A stretch of 64,000 nt of DNA from Laceyella sediminis (GCF_003003125.1 NZ_PVTZ01000004.1:219639-283638); one strand, 5' to 3'. Shown: positions 1 to 10,046, counted from the stretch's first letter. Notes: generated by a model not told the origin, from the sequence alone. Translations and numbers: made by a program.

Positions 1-66
1 TGCACACGCAGACAGCAAGAATACACAGCAAGCCAGTAGCAACGAAGCCCAACTCATCCGTTTCAT
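1..66 (-). CDS. Lipoprotein, N-terminal 22 codons only (cut by window edge)
   Basis: An ATG at 66 follows a strong AAAGGAGG ribosome site and opens a frame that runs off the left edge of the window. The 22 visible residues are a basic start (Met-Lys-Arg), a hydrophobic core, and a lipobox-like Leu-Leu-Ser-Ala-Cys. This is a type II signal peptide, so the product should be a lipid-anchored surface protein. It lies just downstream of the nucleoside transporter operon on the same strand, separated by a terminator. The mature protein is not visible, so no function can be assigned. Confidence 0.7.
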   Translation of the reverse strand, partial: MKRMSWASLLLACCVFLLSACA

Positions 67-120
67 GATAATCCTCCTTTGTTTTGATCTGGATGAACTT
101 AGTATGAACCTGAGCAAATA

Positions 121-152
121 AAAAAAACCTCAGCCAATGAATTGGCTAAGGT
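121..152 (-). terminator. Rho-independent terminator after the nucleoside permease genes
   Basis: Read on the minus strand, a stem formed by CCTTAGCCAAT and ATTGGCTGAGG is followed by a run of eight T. It lies 14 bases past the stop of the last transporter gene and should end the permease/ATPase transcript. Confidence 0.85.
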
Positions 153-165
153 CTTTTGATGAGGA

Positions 166-1101
166 TTAACGGCTTCCTTTTTCGTATGGTTTCCCAACTG
201 CTGCAGGCGCTTCCGCCCGGCCTACGAAGCCAGCCAACGCCAGGATGGTCAACACATAAGGCAACATGCTCAGCACTTCACTGGGCACGTATTTCGTTAC
301 ATTGAACAGCTGGCCTGTCAGGGTCAAAGCTACGGCAAAACCGAAGAACGTTGCCGCCCCCAGTACCCCAAACGGACGCCACTTCCCGAAAATCAGCGCG
401 GCCAAAGCGATAAACCCTTGACCCGCCACTGTGCCTTGGTTGAACTCACTACCGATGGCAATCGACAATCCAGCTCCCCCTAATGCGGCCAGCGCGCCAC
501 TGATCAATACGGCAACATAGCGCATTTTCACCACGGATACACCCGCTGTCTCCGCCGCATGCGGATGTTCGCCCACCGCGCGCAACCGCATGCCGAAGGT
601 GGTACGAGTAAGCAGATAGTAACTGATCAGTACCACCAAAATCGCGATATACGTGGTCGGCAACGCTTTAAACAGAGAGGGGCCGATCACAGGAATATCG
701 CTCAGAAACGGAATCGCGATGGCATTTAACTTGTTTTCCACCACCGGGGTTTGCCCCGCGCCATCATACAAGTGCTTAACCAAATAAACGGATAACCCTA
801 AAGCCAAAAAGTTGATCGCCACACCGCTGACCACTTGATCCGCTTTGAATGTAATGGAGGCAACAGCGTGCGGCAATGCGAGCAACACCCCTGCAAGAAC
901 TGCAAACAGCAGGCCCAGCCATGGACTACCGGTTGTTAGAGTGGAAACGACCGCGGTAAACGCACCAATGGTCATCAATCCCTCCAACCCGATATTGACG
1001 ACACCGGACCGCTCAGAATACAGGCCACCCATCCCGGCCAAAATCAACGGGGTGGCATAAATGACAGTTGTTGATAATATGTTGGTCAACGTATCAAGCA
1101 C
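166..1101 (-). CDS. nupQ: Nucleoside ABC importer, second permease (NupQ/YufQ-like)
   Basis: A 311-residue polytopic membrane protein of the BPD_transp_2 (branched-chain amino acid/ribose/BMP-type) permease family. About eight to ten hydrophobic segments are visible, and the family motif VNIGLEG lies near residue 35, followed by a conserved Gly-rich EFNQGTVAGQGF stretch near residue 220. In B. subtilis the homologous NupNOPQ system imports guanosine; the exact substrate here is inferred only from family and gene order. The start is a GTG at 1101 behind a GGGGGG ribosome site. The gene overlaps the upstream permease by 8 bases, indicating translational coupling. It is the last gene of a four-gene system (lipoprotein, ATPase, permease, permease). 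Family placement is secure; the nucleoside substrate is moderately sure. Confidence 0.85.
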   Translation of the reverse strand: MLDTLTNILSTTVIYATPLILAGMGGLYSERSGVVNIGLEGLMTIGAFTAVVSTLTTGSPWLGLLFAVLAGVLLALPHAVASITFKADQVVSGVAINFLALGLSVYLVKHLYDGAGQTPVVENKLNAIAIPFLSDIPVIGPSLFKALPTTYIAILVVLISYYLLTRTTFGMRLRAVGEHPHAAETAGVSVVKMRYVAVLISGALAALGGAGLSIAIGSEFNQGTVAGQGFIALAALIFGKWRPFGVLGAATFFGFAVALTLTGQLFNVTKYVPSEVLSMLPYVLTILALAGFVGRAEAPAAVGKPYEKGSR

Positions 1102-2164
1102 GCTTGTCCCCCCCTTTATTCCGGCTGAACTTGCCCAAGAGCCGGCCGGTTACATTGGCAGCCACAAACAAGATGATTGCGGCAAATACTACCCGAATGA
1201 CTTCAAACGGCACCCCGGCTTCAAACTGCATGTTTCCGCCGCCATATGTGAGGATACCAAACAGCACAGAAGCCAACACGACACCTAGTGGAGTGCTGGC
1301 ACCTAACAGAGCTACCGCAATGCCATCAAACCCGATACCCGTGAAGGCAGGTTGAATCGCCAGATAACCGCTTGTACCCAACGCTTCGCCCGCTCCGGCC
1401 AAACCGGCGAACGTACCGCTGAACATCATGGACAAAATGATGTTGCGTTTAACGCTCATGCCCGCGTATTCCGCTGCCAGCGGATTGTGTCCAACCGCGC
1501 GCAATTCATATCCCAACCGGGTACGCCATACAAGCACATACATAACGAAAGCGGCCAAGATCGCAAGGATAAGTCCAAAATGCAAACGGGCGCCTCCGAA
1601 CATTTGTGAAACAGCATCAATGCGTAGCGAAGCGGAATCCATGATTTTCGGCGTCGAATCGGCCCCATTGGACATCCAGTGGAAAACCAATGCGTTCGAC
1701 AGATACAAGGCGATAAAGTTCATCATGATAGAGATGATCACCTCGTGAACCCCGCGCGTCGCCTTCAACAAGCCCGGTACCAAGCCCCATACAGCTCCGG
1801 CCAAGCCACCGGCGATCACAGCCACAACTGCATGCAAAACAGGAGGCAGATTCAATTTGAGCCCGACGATGATCGCCACCAACTGACCCACGATAAACTG
1901 CCCCTCAACGCCGATGTTGAACAAACCCGTCCGAAACGCCAAGGCAACCGCCAAACCAGTCAGGATCAGAGGCGTGATCGTCCGGAGCGTTTCACCGAGG
2001 TCGTATGGCTGCACCAACGCACTGACGAACAACGCGTTGTAAGCCGCAATCGGATCATATCCGGCCACCACCATCATGATCGCGCCAATCAACATCCCTA
2101 GCAAAATGGACAACAGGGAAGTGATAAAAGTAGATTGTGAATTGATGCGAGACAAGACTTTCAT
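1094..2164 (-). CDS. nupP: Nucleoside ABC importer, first permease (NupP/YufP-like)
   Basis: A 356-residue integral membrane permease of the same superfamily as its downstream neighbour and its expected heterodimer partner. Residues about 15-35 form the first membrane segment. The family motifs FNIGVEGQF (about 80) and the EYAGMSVKRN coupling-loop region (about 235), which contacts the ATPase, are visible. The ATG at 2164 overlaps the stop of the ATPase gene (ATGA), and the 3' end overlaps nupQ, so the three are one translationally coupled unit. Length is typical for YufP. The role is to form half of the transmembrane channel for nucleoside uptake. Confidence 0.85.
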   Translation of the reverse strand: MKVLSRINSQSTFITSLLSILLGMLIGAIMMVVAGYDPIAAYNALFVSALVQPYDLGETLRTITPLILTGLAVALAFRTGLFNIGVEGQFIVGQLVAIIVGLKLNLPPVLHAVVAVIAGGLAGAVWGLVPGLLKATRGVHEVIISIMMNFIALYLSNALVFHWMSNGADSTPKIMDSASLRIDAVSQMFGGARLHFGLILAILAAFVMYVLVWRTRLGYELRAVGHNPLAAEYAGMSVKRNIILSMMFSGTFAGLAGAGEALGTSGYLAIQPAFTGIGFDGIAVALLGASTPLGVVLASVLFGILTYGGGNMQFEAGVPFEVIRVVFAAIILFVAANVTGRLLGKFSRNKGGDKRA

Positions 2165-3687
2165 TCCGCCTTCACCTCCTGTTGTTTGACACTGCCGGCC
2201 ATCAACAAGCCCAATTCTTCTTCGGAGGTGTTTTTCGGGTCAACCCAGCCGACGATTTTCCCTTCATAAATCACAGCCACCCGATCACTCAATTTCAGGA
2301 CTTCATCCAGTTCCAAAGAGACCAACAGCACGGCTTTGCCATTATCCCGTTGTTCGATGATCCGGCGATGGATGAACTCAATCGCCCCTACGTCCAACCC
2401 ACGGGTCGGTTGCGCCGCAATCAAAAAGTCAGGATTGCGGTCCACTTCCCGAGCGATGATCGCTTTTTGCTGGTTACCGCCGGATAAAGCACGAATAGGC
2501 ACGTGTTTATCAGGCGTGCGCACGTCAAACTCGCTGATCAATCGCTCCGCGTATTTATCCACTTCATCTTTTTGTATCAGCCCATTTTTCGAAAACGGCT
2601 CTTGGTAATATGTTTGCAAGACCATGTTTTCACTAACCGAAAAGTCAAGGACGAGCCCGCGTTTGTGACGGTCCTCGGGGATGTGGCCCACGCCCGCTTC
2701 GGTCACCTTGCGAGGGCTTGCATTGGTCACATCGTGCCCGCCAAGGCGAATCACCCCGCCTTTTACCGGACGCAAGCCGGTGATCGCTTCGATCAATTCA
2801 GTTTGTCCGTTGCCGTCCACACCAGCCAAGCCGACCACTTCACCAGCTCTCACTTGCATGTTCAGCCCGCGAACCACTTCTACACCGCGATTGTCTTCAA
2901 CAACCAGATTGGCAATATCCAACACCGTTTGACTCGGATTGGCTTCTGCTTTTTCGATCTCGAAAGAGACTTCCCGGCCAACCATCAGCGCGGCTAGTTG
3001 ATTCTCATCCGTATCTTGCACATCGACCGTCTTGATCACCTTTCCGCGGCGAATCACCGTTACCCGGTCGCAAGTGCTCATGATTTCTTTCAGCTTATGT
3101 GTGATGAAAATAATTGTTTTCCCTTCTTTTACAAGGTTCCGCATAATTTCCATCAACTCATTGATCTCTTGCGGAGTCAACACGGCAGTCGGCTCGTCAA
3201 AGATCAAAATGTCAGCGCCACGGTACAATGTTTTGAGGATTTCCACCCGTTGCTGCATGCCTACGGAAATATCAGATATTTTAGCCGTGGGATCCACCTT
3301 GAGATTATAGCGTTCCGACAGGCGCCGGATCTCACTTTCCGCTTTTTTCACATCGATGATGCCCAACTTGCTCCGTTCGTCACCCAGAATGATGTTTTCG
3401 GTGACAGTGAATGGTTGGACTAACATAAAGTGTTGGTGAACCATACCGATTCCAAGCTTATTGGCCATTGTGGGGCCTGTGATGGTAACCGGTTGTTCCT
3501 TGATGCGAATTTCACCCTCATCCGGCTGATACAAGCCAAACAGGATGTTCATCAATGTTGACTTTCCAGCTCCATTTTCCCCAAGCAAGGCATGAATCTC
3601 ACCCTTTTTCACAGTGAGATGAATTTGATCATTGGCAACGATTCCCGGGAACCGTTTGGTGATTCCTAGCATCTCAACGACGTTCAC
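2161..3687 (-). CDS. nupO: Nucleoside ABC importer ATP-binding protein (NupO/YufO-like)
   Basis: A 508-residue tandem ABC ATPase as found in sugar/nucleoside importers (about 500 residues is usual). The first half has Walker A GENGAGKST (about 36-44), a variant signature ISVGMQQRVEIL (about 140), and Walker B ILIFDEPTAVL. The second half has a degenerate Walker A GVDGNGQTE, signature LSGGNQQK, and a weak Walker B FLIAAQPTRGLD lacking the usual acidic pair. Such asymmetry is normal for this family. The start is GTG at 3687 after an AGGGGGG site. It feeds ATP energy to the two downstream permeases. It sits 310 bases after the substrate-binding lipoprotein gene, behind that gene's terminator, so it probably has its own promoter or depends on read-through. 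Confidence 0.9.
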   Translation of the reverse strand: MNVVEMLGITKRFPGIVANDQIHLTVKKGEIHALLGENGAGKSTLMNILFGLYQPDEGEIRIKEQPVTITGPTMANKLGIGMVHQHFMLVQPFTVTENIILGDERSKLGIIDVKKAESEIRRLSERYNLKVDPTAKISDISVGMQQRVEILKTLYRGADILIFDEPTAVLTPQEINELMEIMRNLVKEGKTIIFITHKLKEIMSTCDRVTVIRRGKVIKTVDVQDTDENQLAALMVGREVSFEIEKAEANPSQTVLDIANLVVEDNRGVEVVRGLNMQVRAGEVVGLAGVDGNGQTELIEAITGLRPVKGGVIRLGGHDVTNASPRKVTEAGVGHIPEDRHKRGLVLDFSVSENMVLQTYYQEPFSKNGLIQKDEVDKYAERLISEFDVRTPDKHVPIRALSGGNQQKAIIAREVDRNPDFLIAAQPTRGLDVGAIEFIHRRIIEQRDNGKAVLLVSLELDEVLKLSDRVAVIYEGKIVGWVDPKNTSEEELGLLMAGSVKQQEVKAE

Positions 3688-3862
3688 AGGCTTCCCCCCT
3701 TTATAAATGAAAAGGATCGTGCTTTCTCCCCTTGTTTATATCCCTTGTCTTTCCATTTTAGAATGAGACAACGCTTTCAGCAGTATGCATGATGCCAAAA
3801 TCAAAAAAACGGCGAACCATCTCTCTTCCAAATGAAAGCGGATTAAAACAAGAGGGATTTCT

Positions 3863-3891
3863 AGTATACATGAGATAATTAGAATTAGGAA
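3863..3891 (-). promoter_or_regulatory. Candidate sigma-A promoter for the ATPase/permease genes
   Basis: On the minus strand a good -10 box TATACT (3863-3868) has a weak -35 TTCCTA at 17-base spacing (3886-3891). It lies between the terminator of the lipoprotein gene and the ATPase start. The remaining AT-rich sequence from 3688 to 3954 shows no gene. Confidence 0.35.
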
Positions 3892-3954
3892 GAGATATTT
3901 TTATAAATAGCTACTATAACCACAGAATTTCAATATGTTTTTCTAATTTGGACA

Positions 3955-3985
3955 TAAAAAAGAGTTGGAGTGTTCCTCCAACTCT
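3955..3985 (-). terminator. Terminator after the nucleoside-binding lipoprotein gene
   Basis: A perfect 10-base stem (AGAGTTGGAG / CTCCAACTCT) with a 5-base loop is followed by a T run on the minus strand, 12 bases past the stop codon. Partial termination here would let the binding protein be made in excess over the membrane components, a common arrangement in ABC importers. Confidence 0.9.
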
Positions 3986-3997
3986 TGCTCCGCCTGA

Positions 3998-5032
3998 TTA
4001 GTTCGCTTTAAAGTTTTTCGCTTCTTCAGGCGTGGTTGGCACCTTGATTTCGCCTTTGATGATTTTTTGTTGGAACTCTTCCACTTTTTTCACTACATCG
4101 TCGCTGATGTGCTTGCTTTTTACAAAGCTTACGCCGCCCTCTTTCAAGCCGAACTCTTTTTGCTCGCCGCCTTTGAGTTTTCCTTCTTTCAATTCTTTAA
4201 TCACATCAAATACGGCAACATCCACTTTTTTGATCATGGAAGTCAAGGTGTGTTCCGGAGCCAGTTTGGATTGGTCCATGTCGACACCGATAGCCCAGAA
4301 TTTGCCTTGTTCACGCACTTTCACTTCATCAAACAGCCCTTTGCCCACACCACCGGAGGCATGGTAAATGATGTCAACGCTTCCATTGTACATGGACTGA
4401 GCCAAAGAACGACCTTTCGTCGCGTCGGTGAAGCTTTCAGCATAAGCAACCTGTACTTCCGCGTTAGGATTTACCGCTTTCACCCCTGCGATGAATCCAG
4501 CTTCAAACTTCTTGATCAAAGGAGAGGTCATTCCGCCGATAAAGCCAACTTTGTTTGTTTTCGTCGTCAGACCAGCAATCGCCCCAACAAGGAAGGAACC
4601 TTCTTCTTCTTTAAAGGTTACTGCCGTTACGTTCTTCGGAATGTTTCCGCCCAAATTGTCGTCCACAATGCCAAAGTGCACGTTTTGAAATTGGTTAGCC
4701 ACTTCTGGGATCGCTTTGTTGAACTTAAAACCAATGCCCCAAGTGATATTGCGACCTTCACGGGCAAATTTGGTCAAGTTAGGAACATAGTCTTCGTCAC
4801 GTTTGGATTCTAGAGCCTTGATATCCGTGCTCAATTCTTTTTTGGAGCGTTCAATGCCGGACCAAGCGCTTTGGTTGAATGATTCGTCATTCAAACCTCC
4901 CGTATCCGTTACCATGCCTACAGAAAATCCTTTGCCACCAGCTTGTCCTGCATTTTGCCCGGAACAACCGACCACAGAGACAGCTAGGACACCCGCCAAC
5001 ACGGCAGCCCAAGCTTTTCTTACCATTTCCAT
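3998..5032 (-). CDS. nupN: BMP-family nucleoside-binding lipoprotein (NupN/YufN-like)
   Basis: A 344-residue secreted lipoprotein: basic N-terminus, hydrophobic core, and lipobox Val-Val-Gly-Cys near residue 23, then the BMP/Med fold. Family signatures are GMVTDTGGLNDESFNQ (about 39-54), the GFIGGMTSPLIKKFEAGF region, and DIIYHASGGVGKG. It should be anchored outside the membrane and deliver nucleosides to the permease pair. Two ATGs are close together; the one at 5026 is better spaced from the GGGGG ribosome site than the one at 5032, giving 342 residues. It is the first gene of the transporter set and lies directly downstream of spoIIIE on the same strand. Related transporters sit near spoIIIE in other Bacillales (recollection, not checked). 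Confidence 0.88.
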   Translation of the reverse strand: MEMVRKAWAAVLAGVLAVSVVGCSGQNAGQAGGKGFSVGMVTDTGGLNDESFNQSAWSGIERSKKELSTDIKALESKRDEDYVPNLTKFAREGRNITWGIGFKFNKAIPEVANQFQNVHFGIVDDNLGGNIPKNVTAVTFKEEEGSFLVGAIAGLTTKTNKVGFIGGMTSPLIKKFEAGFIAGVKAVNPNAEVQVAYAESFTDATKGRSLAQSMYNGSVDIIYHASGGVGKGLFDEVKVREQGKFWAIGVDMDQSKLAPEHTLTSMIKKVDVAVFDVIKELKEGKLKGGEQKEFGLKEGGVSFVKSKHISDDVVKKVEEFQQKIIKGEIKVPTTPEEAKNFKAN

Positions 5033-5191
5033 TTTCCCCCTTGCAGCAACAAATCGCTTGTAGTGCTAAGCTTCATCTGACGCAAAAAACCCCCCTCTAA
5101 CCAATACAGAAAAAATACGTATCAATCCAGAGGATTCTATATTTTGATAAAAACATTATTTGGATGTCAAATAAAGCTTCGCCCATAAATG

Positions 5192-7549
5192 TTATACCAT
5201 GGGTTTACTTATTTGGCTACTGTTTTGTTTCTGTTCATATTGTTCTTTCGTCATCAACACTTCGCGCGGTTTGCTGCCTTCATAGGGACCGATCAGACCG
5301 TCTCCTTCCATCATATCGATAAGGCGCGCAGCCCGGGTGTAACCCACCCGCAAGCGGCGTTGCAGAAGCGAAGCTGAAGCCGCCTGTGATTCCAACACGA
5401 TCTGAACCGCTTGCGGATATAGCTCGTCAGTCATGTCCTGCGCCTGATTCTCACCCCCCTGCGGAATCATCTCTTCTTGGTAATGGGGTTCCTGCTGGCC
5501 TTTTACAAACTTCACCACCGCCTCCACCTCTTCATCTGTGACAAAAGCCCCTTGAATCCGAATCGGTTTGGAGGCACCGGTTGGCAAATACAACATATCC
5601 CCTCGACCCAACAACTTTTCGGCGCCACCCATGTCGAGAATGGTTCGCGAGTCGGCTTGTGAGGAAACGGCAAAGGCGATCCGAGAAGGGATATTCGCTT
5701 TGATCACGCCCGTGATGACATCGACGGACGGACGTTGCGTGGCAATGATCAAATGAATCCCCGCGGCACGGGCCATTTGTGCCAGGCGGCAAATCGCGTC
5801 TTCCACATCGGATGGCGCCACCATCATCAAATCCGCCAACTCATCGACAATTACCACAATATAGGGCAACGGCTCTTTTCCATCCTCTTTCCGTTCGGTG
5901 ACCATCTGGTTATACCGTTCAATATCGCGCGCTCCCATCTTGGCGAACAGCTCATATCGCTTCTCCATCTCGGCCACCACTTTCTTGAGAGCGACAGCTG
6001 CTTTGCGCGGCTCCGTCACCACTGGCACCAGCAGATGAGGAATGCCGTTGTACACGTTTAATTCAACCATTTTGGGGTCAATCATCAGCAGCTTCACTTC
6101 GTCGGGACGCGCCTTGTAGAGCAAGCTGACAACGATGCCGTTAATGCAGACACTTTTACCCGAACCGGTCGCCCCCGCGATCAGCAAATGGGGCATTTTC
6201 GCCAAGCTGTCCACTTTGGGCTCACCATAAATATCTCGTCCTAAAGCGATGCTCAGTTTGGATTGGTTGTCTTGGTAAGGCGAACTTTCTATCACATCAC
6301 GCAACCCGACTTTGGCGACTTCGGAATTGGGGACTTCAATCCCCACCGCGGACTTACCGGGAATAGGTGCTTCAATGCGAATATCTTGCGCTGCCAACGC
6401 CAATGCGATGTCATCTGCCAGATTGACGATCCGGCTCACTTTCACTCCTGTCTCTGGCTGAATCTCATACCGCGTCACAGCCGGCCCCCGATGGATTCCG
6501 GTCACATTGGCCTTCACGCCAAAACTCTTCAACTTTTCGACCAGGATTTTGGCGTTTTCTTGATAATCGCCTTGATTCAGCTGATGTTTCCGTTTGAATT
6601 TGGTGAGCAATGAAAGCGAAGGCAACCGGTATTCCGCCGGCGTGTGCGTCTGGAACCGGACCACCAACTCTTCCTCTTTGGCCGGTTCAGCTGAACCAGC
6701 CGCCTGGGCAGGGACGTCTTGGCGAGGAGTCGATCCCTCTTCTGTTTTGAGCTGAAGCTGCAACTGCTTCGGCTTCATGTCATCTCCCGCTTCTTTCTGG
6801 TATGCATGATCGGCGAAATCATAAATGATCGGTTCGACGATCGGCTCATTGCTAACACCTTGCTCGGCATCCTCCCGCCGTCGCGACGAGGCAGTCGCTT
6901 TGTGCCGCTTTTTCTGGCGGCGAGCTTGTTTAGCTACATATCCACGCAGCCATTCAATCAGGCTCCGTTTCGCTTTTTTCTTCATCTTCTTGATCCAGCC
7001 TTTGGTCTTCTTAAACGCCTTTACATACGAGAAATCAGCGACCAAGAGAATCCCACTCAGCACCAACGCCCCCAGCACAATCAACGTGCCTGTGTCAGCA
7101 AACAAAAACCGCAACAGAGCGTAGAGAACAGCCCCCACCATGCCACTGCCAATGTCCTGGGGAACAGCGGAAGTCCGCTCATCCAACAAAAGGTACCACG
7201 TGGCGTCGACAATGCCTTGTTTGGTCTGCAATGTATGGAAAGTGAGATAATGGTTATAAGCCAGCAGCGACAAAAACACCAACAACACGCCCGTCATCCG
7301 CGGCGACCAGCGTTGCGGCCATTTCCGATTGACCATAACGTACACTGCCAGCCAGATGCCGATGATAGGCACAGCAAAATCCCATGTTCCCACGATAAAC
7401 CGAGCCAAATACGTCAAGTTTCGCCCGATGGCGCCATAACTTGCCATAGTGATAAAAGATAAGGCCAAAAGGGTGATGCCATAAATTTCGAATAATATTT
7501 CACGCTTTAGTTGTTCAGGTTGCTTATTTTTTTTCTTTCTCCTTGCCAT
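5192..7549 (-). CDS. spoIIIE: DNA translocase SpoIIIE/FtsK family
   Basis: A 785-residue protein (B. subtilis SpoIIIE is 787). A basic N-terminus is followed by four membrane segments (about 20-170), a charged linker (about 185-300), then the motor: Walker A GATGSGKS (about 460), Walker [13 protein letters not shown], and a C-terminal gamma winged helix (about 715-780, with [14 protein letters not shown]) that reads KOPS/SRS-type sequences. It pumps chromosomal DNA through the closing septum, in sporulation into the forespore. The start at 7549 is chosen because AAGGTGAT lies 5 bases upstream; the earlier in-frame GTG is inside that ribosome site. Upstream lies the accessory stretch that separates it from ylzJ, its usual neighbour; downstream is the nucleoside transporter. 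Confidence 0.95.
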   Translation of the reverse strand: MARRKKKNKQPEQLKREILFEIYGITLLALSFITMASYGAIGRNLTYLARFIVGTWDFAVPIIGIWLAVYVMVNRKWPQRWSPRMTGVLLVFLSLLAYNHYLTFHTLQTKQGIVDATWYLLLDERTSAVPQDIGSGMVGAVLYALLRFLFADTGTLIVLGALVLSGILLVADFSYVKAFKKTKGWIKKMKKKAKRSLIEWLRGYVAKQARRQKKRHKATASSRRREDAEQGVSNEPIVEPIIYDFADHAYQKEAGDDMKPKQLQLQLKTEEGSTPRQDVPAQAAGSAEPAKEEELVVRFQTHTPAEYRLPSLSLLTKFKRKHQLNQGDYQENAKILVEKLKSFGVKANVTGIHRGPAVTRYEIQPETGVKVSRIVNLADDIALALAAQDIRIEAPIPGKSAVGIEVPNSEVAKVGLRDVIESSPYQDNQSKLSIALGRDIYGEPKVDSLAKMPHLLIAGATGSGKSVCINGIVVSLLYKARPDEVKLLMIDPKMVELNVYNGIPHLLVPVVTEPRKAAVALKKVVAEMEKRYELFAKMGARDIERYNQMVTERKEDGKEPLPYIVVIVDELADLMMVAPSDVEDAICRLAQMARAAGIHLIIATQRPSVDVITGVIKANIPSRIAFAVSSQADSRTILDMGGAEKLLGRGDMLYLPTGASKPIRIQGAFVTDEEVEAVVKFVKGQQEPHYQEEMIPQGGENQAQDMTDELYPQAVQIVLESQAASASLLQRRLRVGYTRAARLIDMMEGDGLIGPYEGSKPREVLMTKEQYEQKQNSSQISKPMV

Positions 7550-7771
7550 TTCGATCACCTTTCACTTAGCCATCGCTTTCCATTATAACATGGAAAAGCT
7601 CACCAGCAGGATTTCTTCCCTTGACATTTCTGATTAATCTGTGCTTTTTGCCCCGGCTGGTCGGCGAATGATCCCATCTTACGAAATTTCCCATCGATGT
7701 GCCCATTCCCTGCCCACTGATCAAGCGAAAATTAAAAAAACCCTGGTTCGGGCGTTCGCATAGGACATTAT

Positions 7772-7907
7772 TAGGGTGTATCTGATGAATAGGACAGCGG
7801 CTCCAAAACCATTTTCTCATTCGCTTCACGCATGGCGAGGCGCTCCTCGAGAAAAGGTTTTTTCCGCCGCTTCTTCTCCACTAACTTGATTTGCCAGACA
7901 CACCCTA
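7772..7907. mobile_element. MITE-like element, copy 1
   Basis: A 132-bp non-coding element lies between two TA dinucleotides (7772-7773 and 7906-7907). Its ends are imperfect inverted repeats: GGGTGTATCTGATGAATA on the left, and GGGTGTGTCTGGCAAATC as the complement of the right. Inside is a second imperfect palindrome (GCGGCTCCAAAACC paired with a GGAAAA...GCCGC arm). A close copy lies at 59803-59937 and a relic at 61764-61850. The TA duplication fits Tc1/mariner-IS630 or some IS5-type transposases. No transposase is in the window. Confidence 0.75.
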
Positions 7908-7986
7908 GTAAAGGTTCTATCTTGCAAAACCACAGCATACGCCAACATGACGTAAAAAAAACTCATTTTCAATAGAGTTTTATTTG

Positions 7987-8018
7987 TTGATTAACGAAAT
8001 CAGCATTTCGTTAATCAA
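7987..8018. repeat. Perfect 14-bp hairpin upstream of the flavoprotein gene
   Basis: TTGATTAACGAAAT and its exact complement flank a 4-base CAGC loop. There is no clear T run on either side, so it may be an operator or a processing hairpin rather than a terminator. It lies about 220 bases before the flavoprotein start and just right of MITE copy 1. The rest of 7550-8235 holds no convincing gene. Confidence 0.6.
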
Positions 8019-8235
8019 TTTAGGCGGCAAATGCTGTTTTTCATCTGAGTATTTCAATTCGGTTCATCTCTCATCATGTACAAGCCTTCAACACGCGCGC
8101 GTCAAAGAGGATCGGGTCAACCGCACTCACACAAAATTTAACCAATTGTCATTAACTTATCTATTTTTATGCCCCTTTATATATTTATTAATCATAAAAT
8201 AATTAAATAAATATTATATTTGTGGAGGAACGAAA

Positions 8236-9705
8236 GTGAAACAAGTGCACACAGACCTTGATGTCATCATTATCGGTTCTGGATTGGGCGGTCTCACCGC
8301 TGGAGCGTTATTGTCCAAAGCAGGGATGAAAGTGTCCGTTTTAGAACAGCATTATGTGGTTGGGGGGTGCGCCCAGTCTTTTCGGAGGGGCACCTTTCTT
8401 TTTGACGCGGGAATTCATTTGATCGGCGGATGCGAACCTGGAGGGATCATTCATTCATTGTACGAGGAGTTGGGCCTATCTGGTGACATTGAATTTTTGG
8501 AAGTAAACCCCATGTTCCACCTCAATCTGGGCACCCGTCATTATGAGATTCCTGCCAACCTCGACCAGCTGTCTGCGTTGATGGGGAAATGGTTTCCCGC
8601 AGATAAAAAAGTAATTGAGGAAACCATCGCAGAGATTAAGCAATTGGGAACCATCATCTTGCACGATCAGTTTCAACAGGAACCCCATGTTCTCCAGCGA
8701 CTGATGGAAGTAACCCAACTGTCTTTCGCCCAGTACTTGCATGGGCGTTTCTCTCATCCCCATGCTGCATTGGTACTGGGAGCATTGCACCCCTATGGCG
8801 GTGTACCGACCAACCAATTGGGCACCCCGTTTATGATGGCAATGATGGCTTCTTATCATCATGGCGCATATTATCCGCGAGGCGGCTCACAAACGATGGC
8901 CAATCTTTTGCGAGACTATATCGAATCAAAAGGTGGGATCGTCCAACTCAATAAAAAAGTGGCAAAAATTCTGTTCGACGGCAAGCGCGTCACGGGTGTG
9001 CTAGACCATAAAGGTAACTCTTACCAGGCAGATACCGTGATTTCCAATGCCGACATCCGAACAACGCTGATAGATCTTTTAGGCGCGGAACATTTGCCTT
9101 CCACTTACCTACATAGCATGAAACAAATGATTCCTTCCCACTCGGCAGTGATACTATACGGAGCGGTGTCCAACCATGATACCCAATCTCTTCCACACGA
9201 ACTGTTCCTCTTTCCCGATCGGGAACTGGAGACAGAAGCACAATACTTGTATGATCCACTAAATCCGGAAACAGACCCCTGCATTCTTGTTTGTTGCCCT
9301 TCTTCCGTTGATCCCGGGTTGGCTCCCGACGGGTATGCCATTGTGACATTCATGTCCTTGTGCTCAGCCTCCCATTTGGAACACGCTCGTACCCAACTTG
9401 GAAAAGAAGCAATTCAACGCCATTATGTGGCATTAGTAGAGAAGAACCTTCCCGGTATTCAAGAAAAATTGGTTTTTCAAGAGTTCGCCACCCCGAAAAC
9501 GGTTGAGCGGTACACATCCAACCACAACGGAGCGATTTATGGTTGGATGAAATCTGCCACCCAACCTTGGACAGACAACATGGGGCCTGCCACACCGATC
9601 GAGGGGTTGTATTTGGCCGGTCATTGGACACCCAACACACATGGAGTCATCGGAGCCGTCAAGTCAGGAAAAATCACGGCCAACCACATTCTTCAGTCGA
9701 GATGA
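8236..9705 (+). CDS. CrtI/CRTISO-like FAD-dependent oxidoreductase
   Basis: A 489-residue flavoprotein of the phytoene desaturase/carotenoid isomerase/retinol saturase group. The N-terminal dinucleotide fold is intact: IIIGSGLGGLTAGALLSKAG (about 11-30) with Glu at the end of the second strand (VLEQHYVVGG). The C-terminal FAD motif GLYLAGHWTPNTHGVIGAVKSGK (about 455-477) is typical. Members add, remove or isomerize double bonds in polyenes or lipids. No other carotenoid gene (phytoene synthase, prenyltransferase) is in the window, so the substrate is unknown. The start is GTG at 8236 after TGGAGGAACGAAA. It is a lone plus-strand gene in an otherwise minus-strand core block and ends at a strong terminator, consistent with a transferred single-gene insertion. 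Confidence 0.85.
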   Translation: MKQVHTDLDVIIIGSGLGGLTAGALLSKAGMKVSVLEQHYVVGGCAQSFRRGTFLFDAGIHLIGGCEPGGIIHSLYEELGLSGDIEFLEVNPMFHLNLGTRHYEIPANLDQLSALMGKWFPADKKVIEETIAEIKQLGTIILHDQFQQEPHVLQRLMEVTQLSFAQYLHGRFSHPHAALVLGALHPYGGVPTNQLGTPFMMAMMASYHHGAYYPRGGSQTMANLLRDYIESKGGIVQLNKKVAKILFDGKRVTGVLDHKGNSYQADTVISNADIRTTLIDLLGAEHLPSTYLHSMKQMIPSHSAVILYGAVSNHDTQSLPHELFLFPDRELETEAQYLYDPLNPETDPCILVCCPSSVDPGLAPDGYAIVTFMSLCSASHLEHARTQLGKEAIQRHYVALVEKNLPGIQEKLVFQEFATPKTVERYTSNHNGAIYGWMKSATQPWTDNMGPATPIEGLYLAGHWTPNTHGVIGAVKSGKITANHILQSR

Positions 9706-9765
9706 AACCCTCGATAAATGAGAAAATCGATATAACTACCTTAGATGCTCAAAATAATTGAAATG

Positions 9766-9799
9766 AAAAAGCCACATAGACAATGGTATGTGGCTTTTT
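9766..9799 (+). terminator. Bidirectional terminator after the flavoprotein gene
   Basis: AAAAAGCCACATA and TATGTGGCTTTTT form a 13-base stem around an 8-base loop, with A/T runs on both sides so it can work in both directions. Sequence from 9800 to 10046 holds no gene apart from the upstream region of the next one. Confidence 0.9.
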
Positions 9800-10046
9800 C
9801 GAGTCTTTCCAATTGTCTAAATTCTAATTTAGCAACTGCCCTTTCAAAGCAGAATCATATTAGTAAAACATGGTGACATATTTATTTGCGAAAAAAAGAA
9901 TCAGGAAAGGATCTCAATGCAAGGTCAGAAAATTGATAGAGAAACAACAATATAACGGACAGAAAAGCATTATATGGTTCGAACAAAAAAATAAGTAATT
10001 GCAAGATGAGCTGACTTATAGTAACTTTACGAAAGGGCTGGAGAGC

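Noticed and set aside
4067..4813. 248-codon plus-strand frame opposite the nucleoside-binding lipoprotein gene
   Set aside because: It is antisense to a clearly conserved BMP lipoprotein and has no ribosome site or family resemblance.
5033..5191. Purine riboswitch upstream of the nucleoside transporter
   Set aside because: The leader lacks the conserved purine-aptamer core. Only a TTGACA-like box at 5165-5170 with poor -10 spacing is visible.
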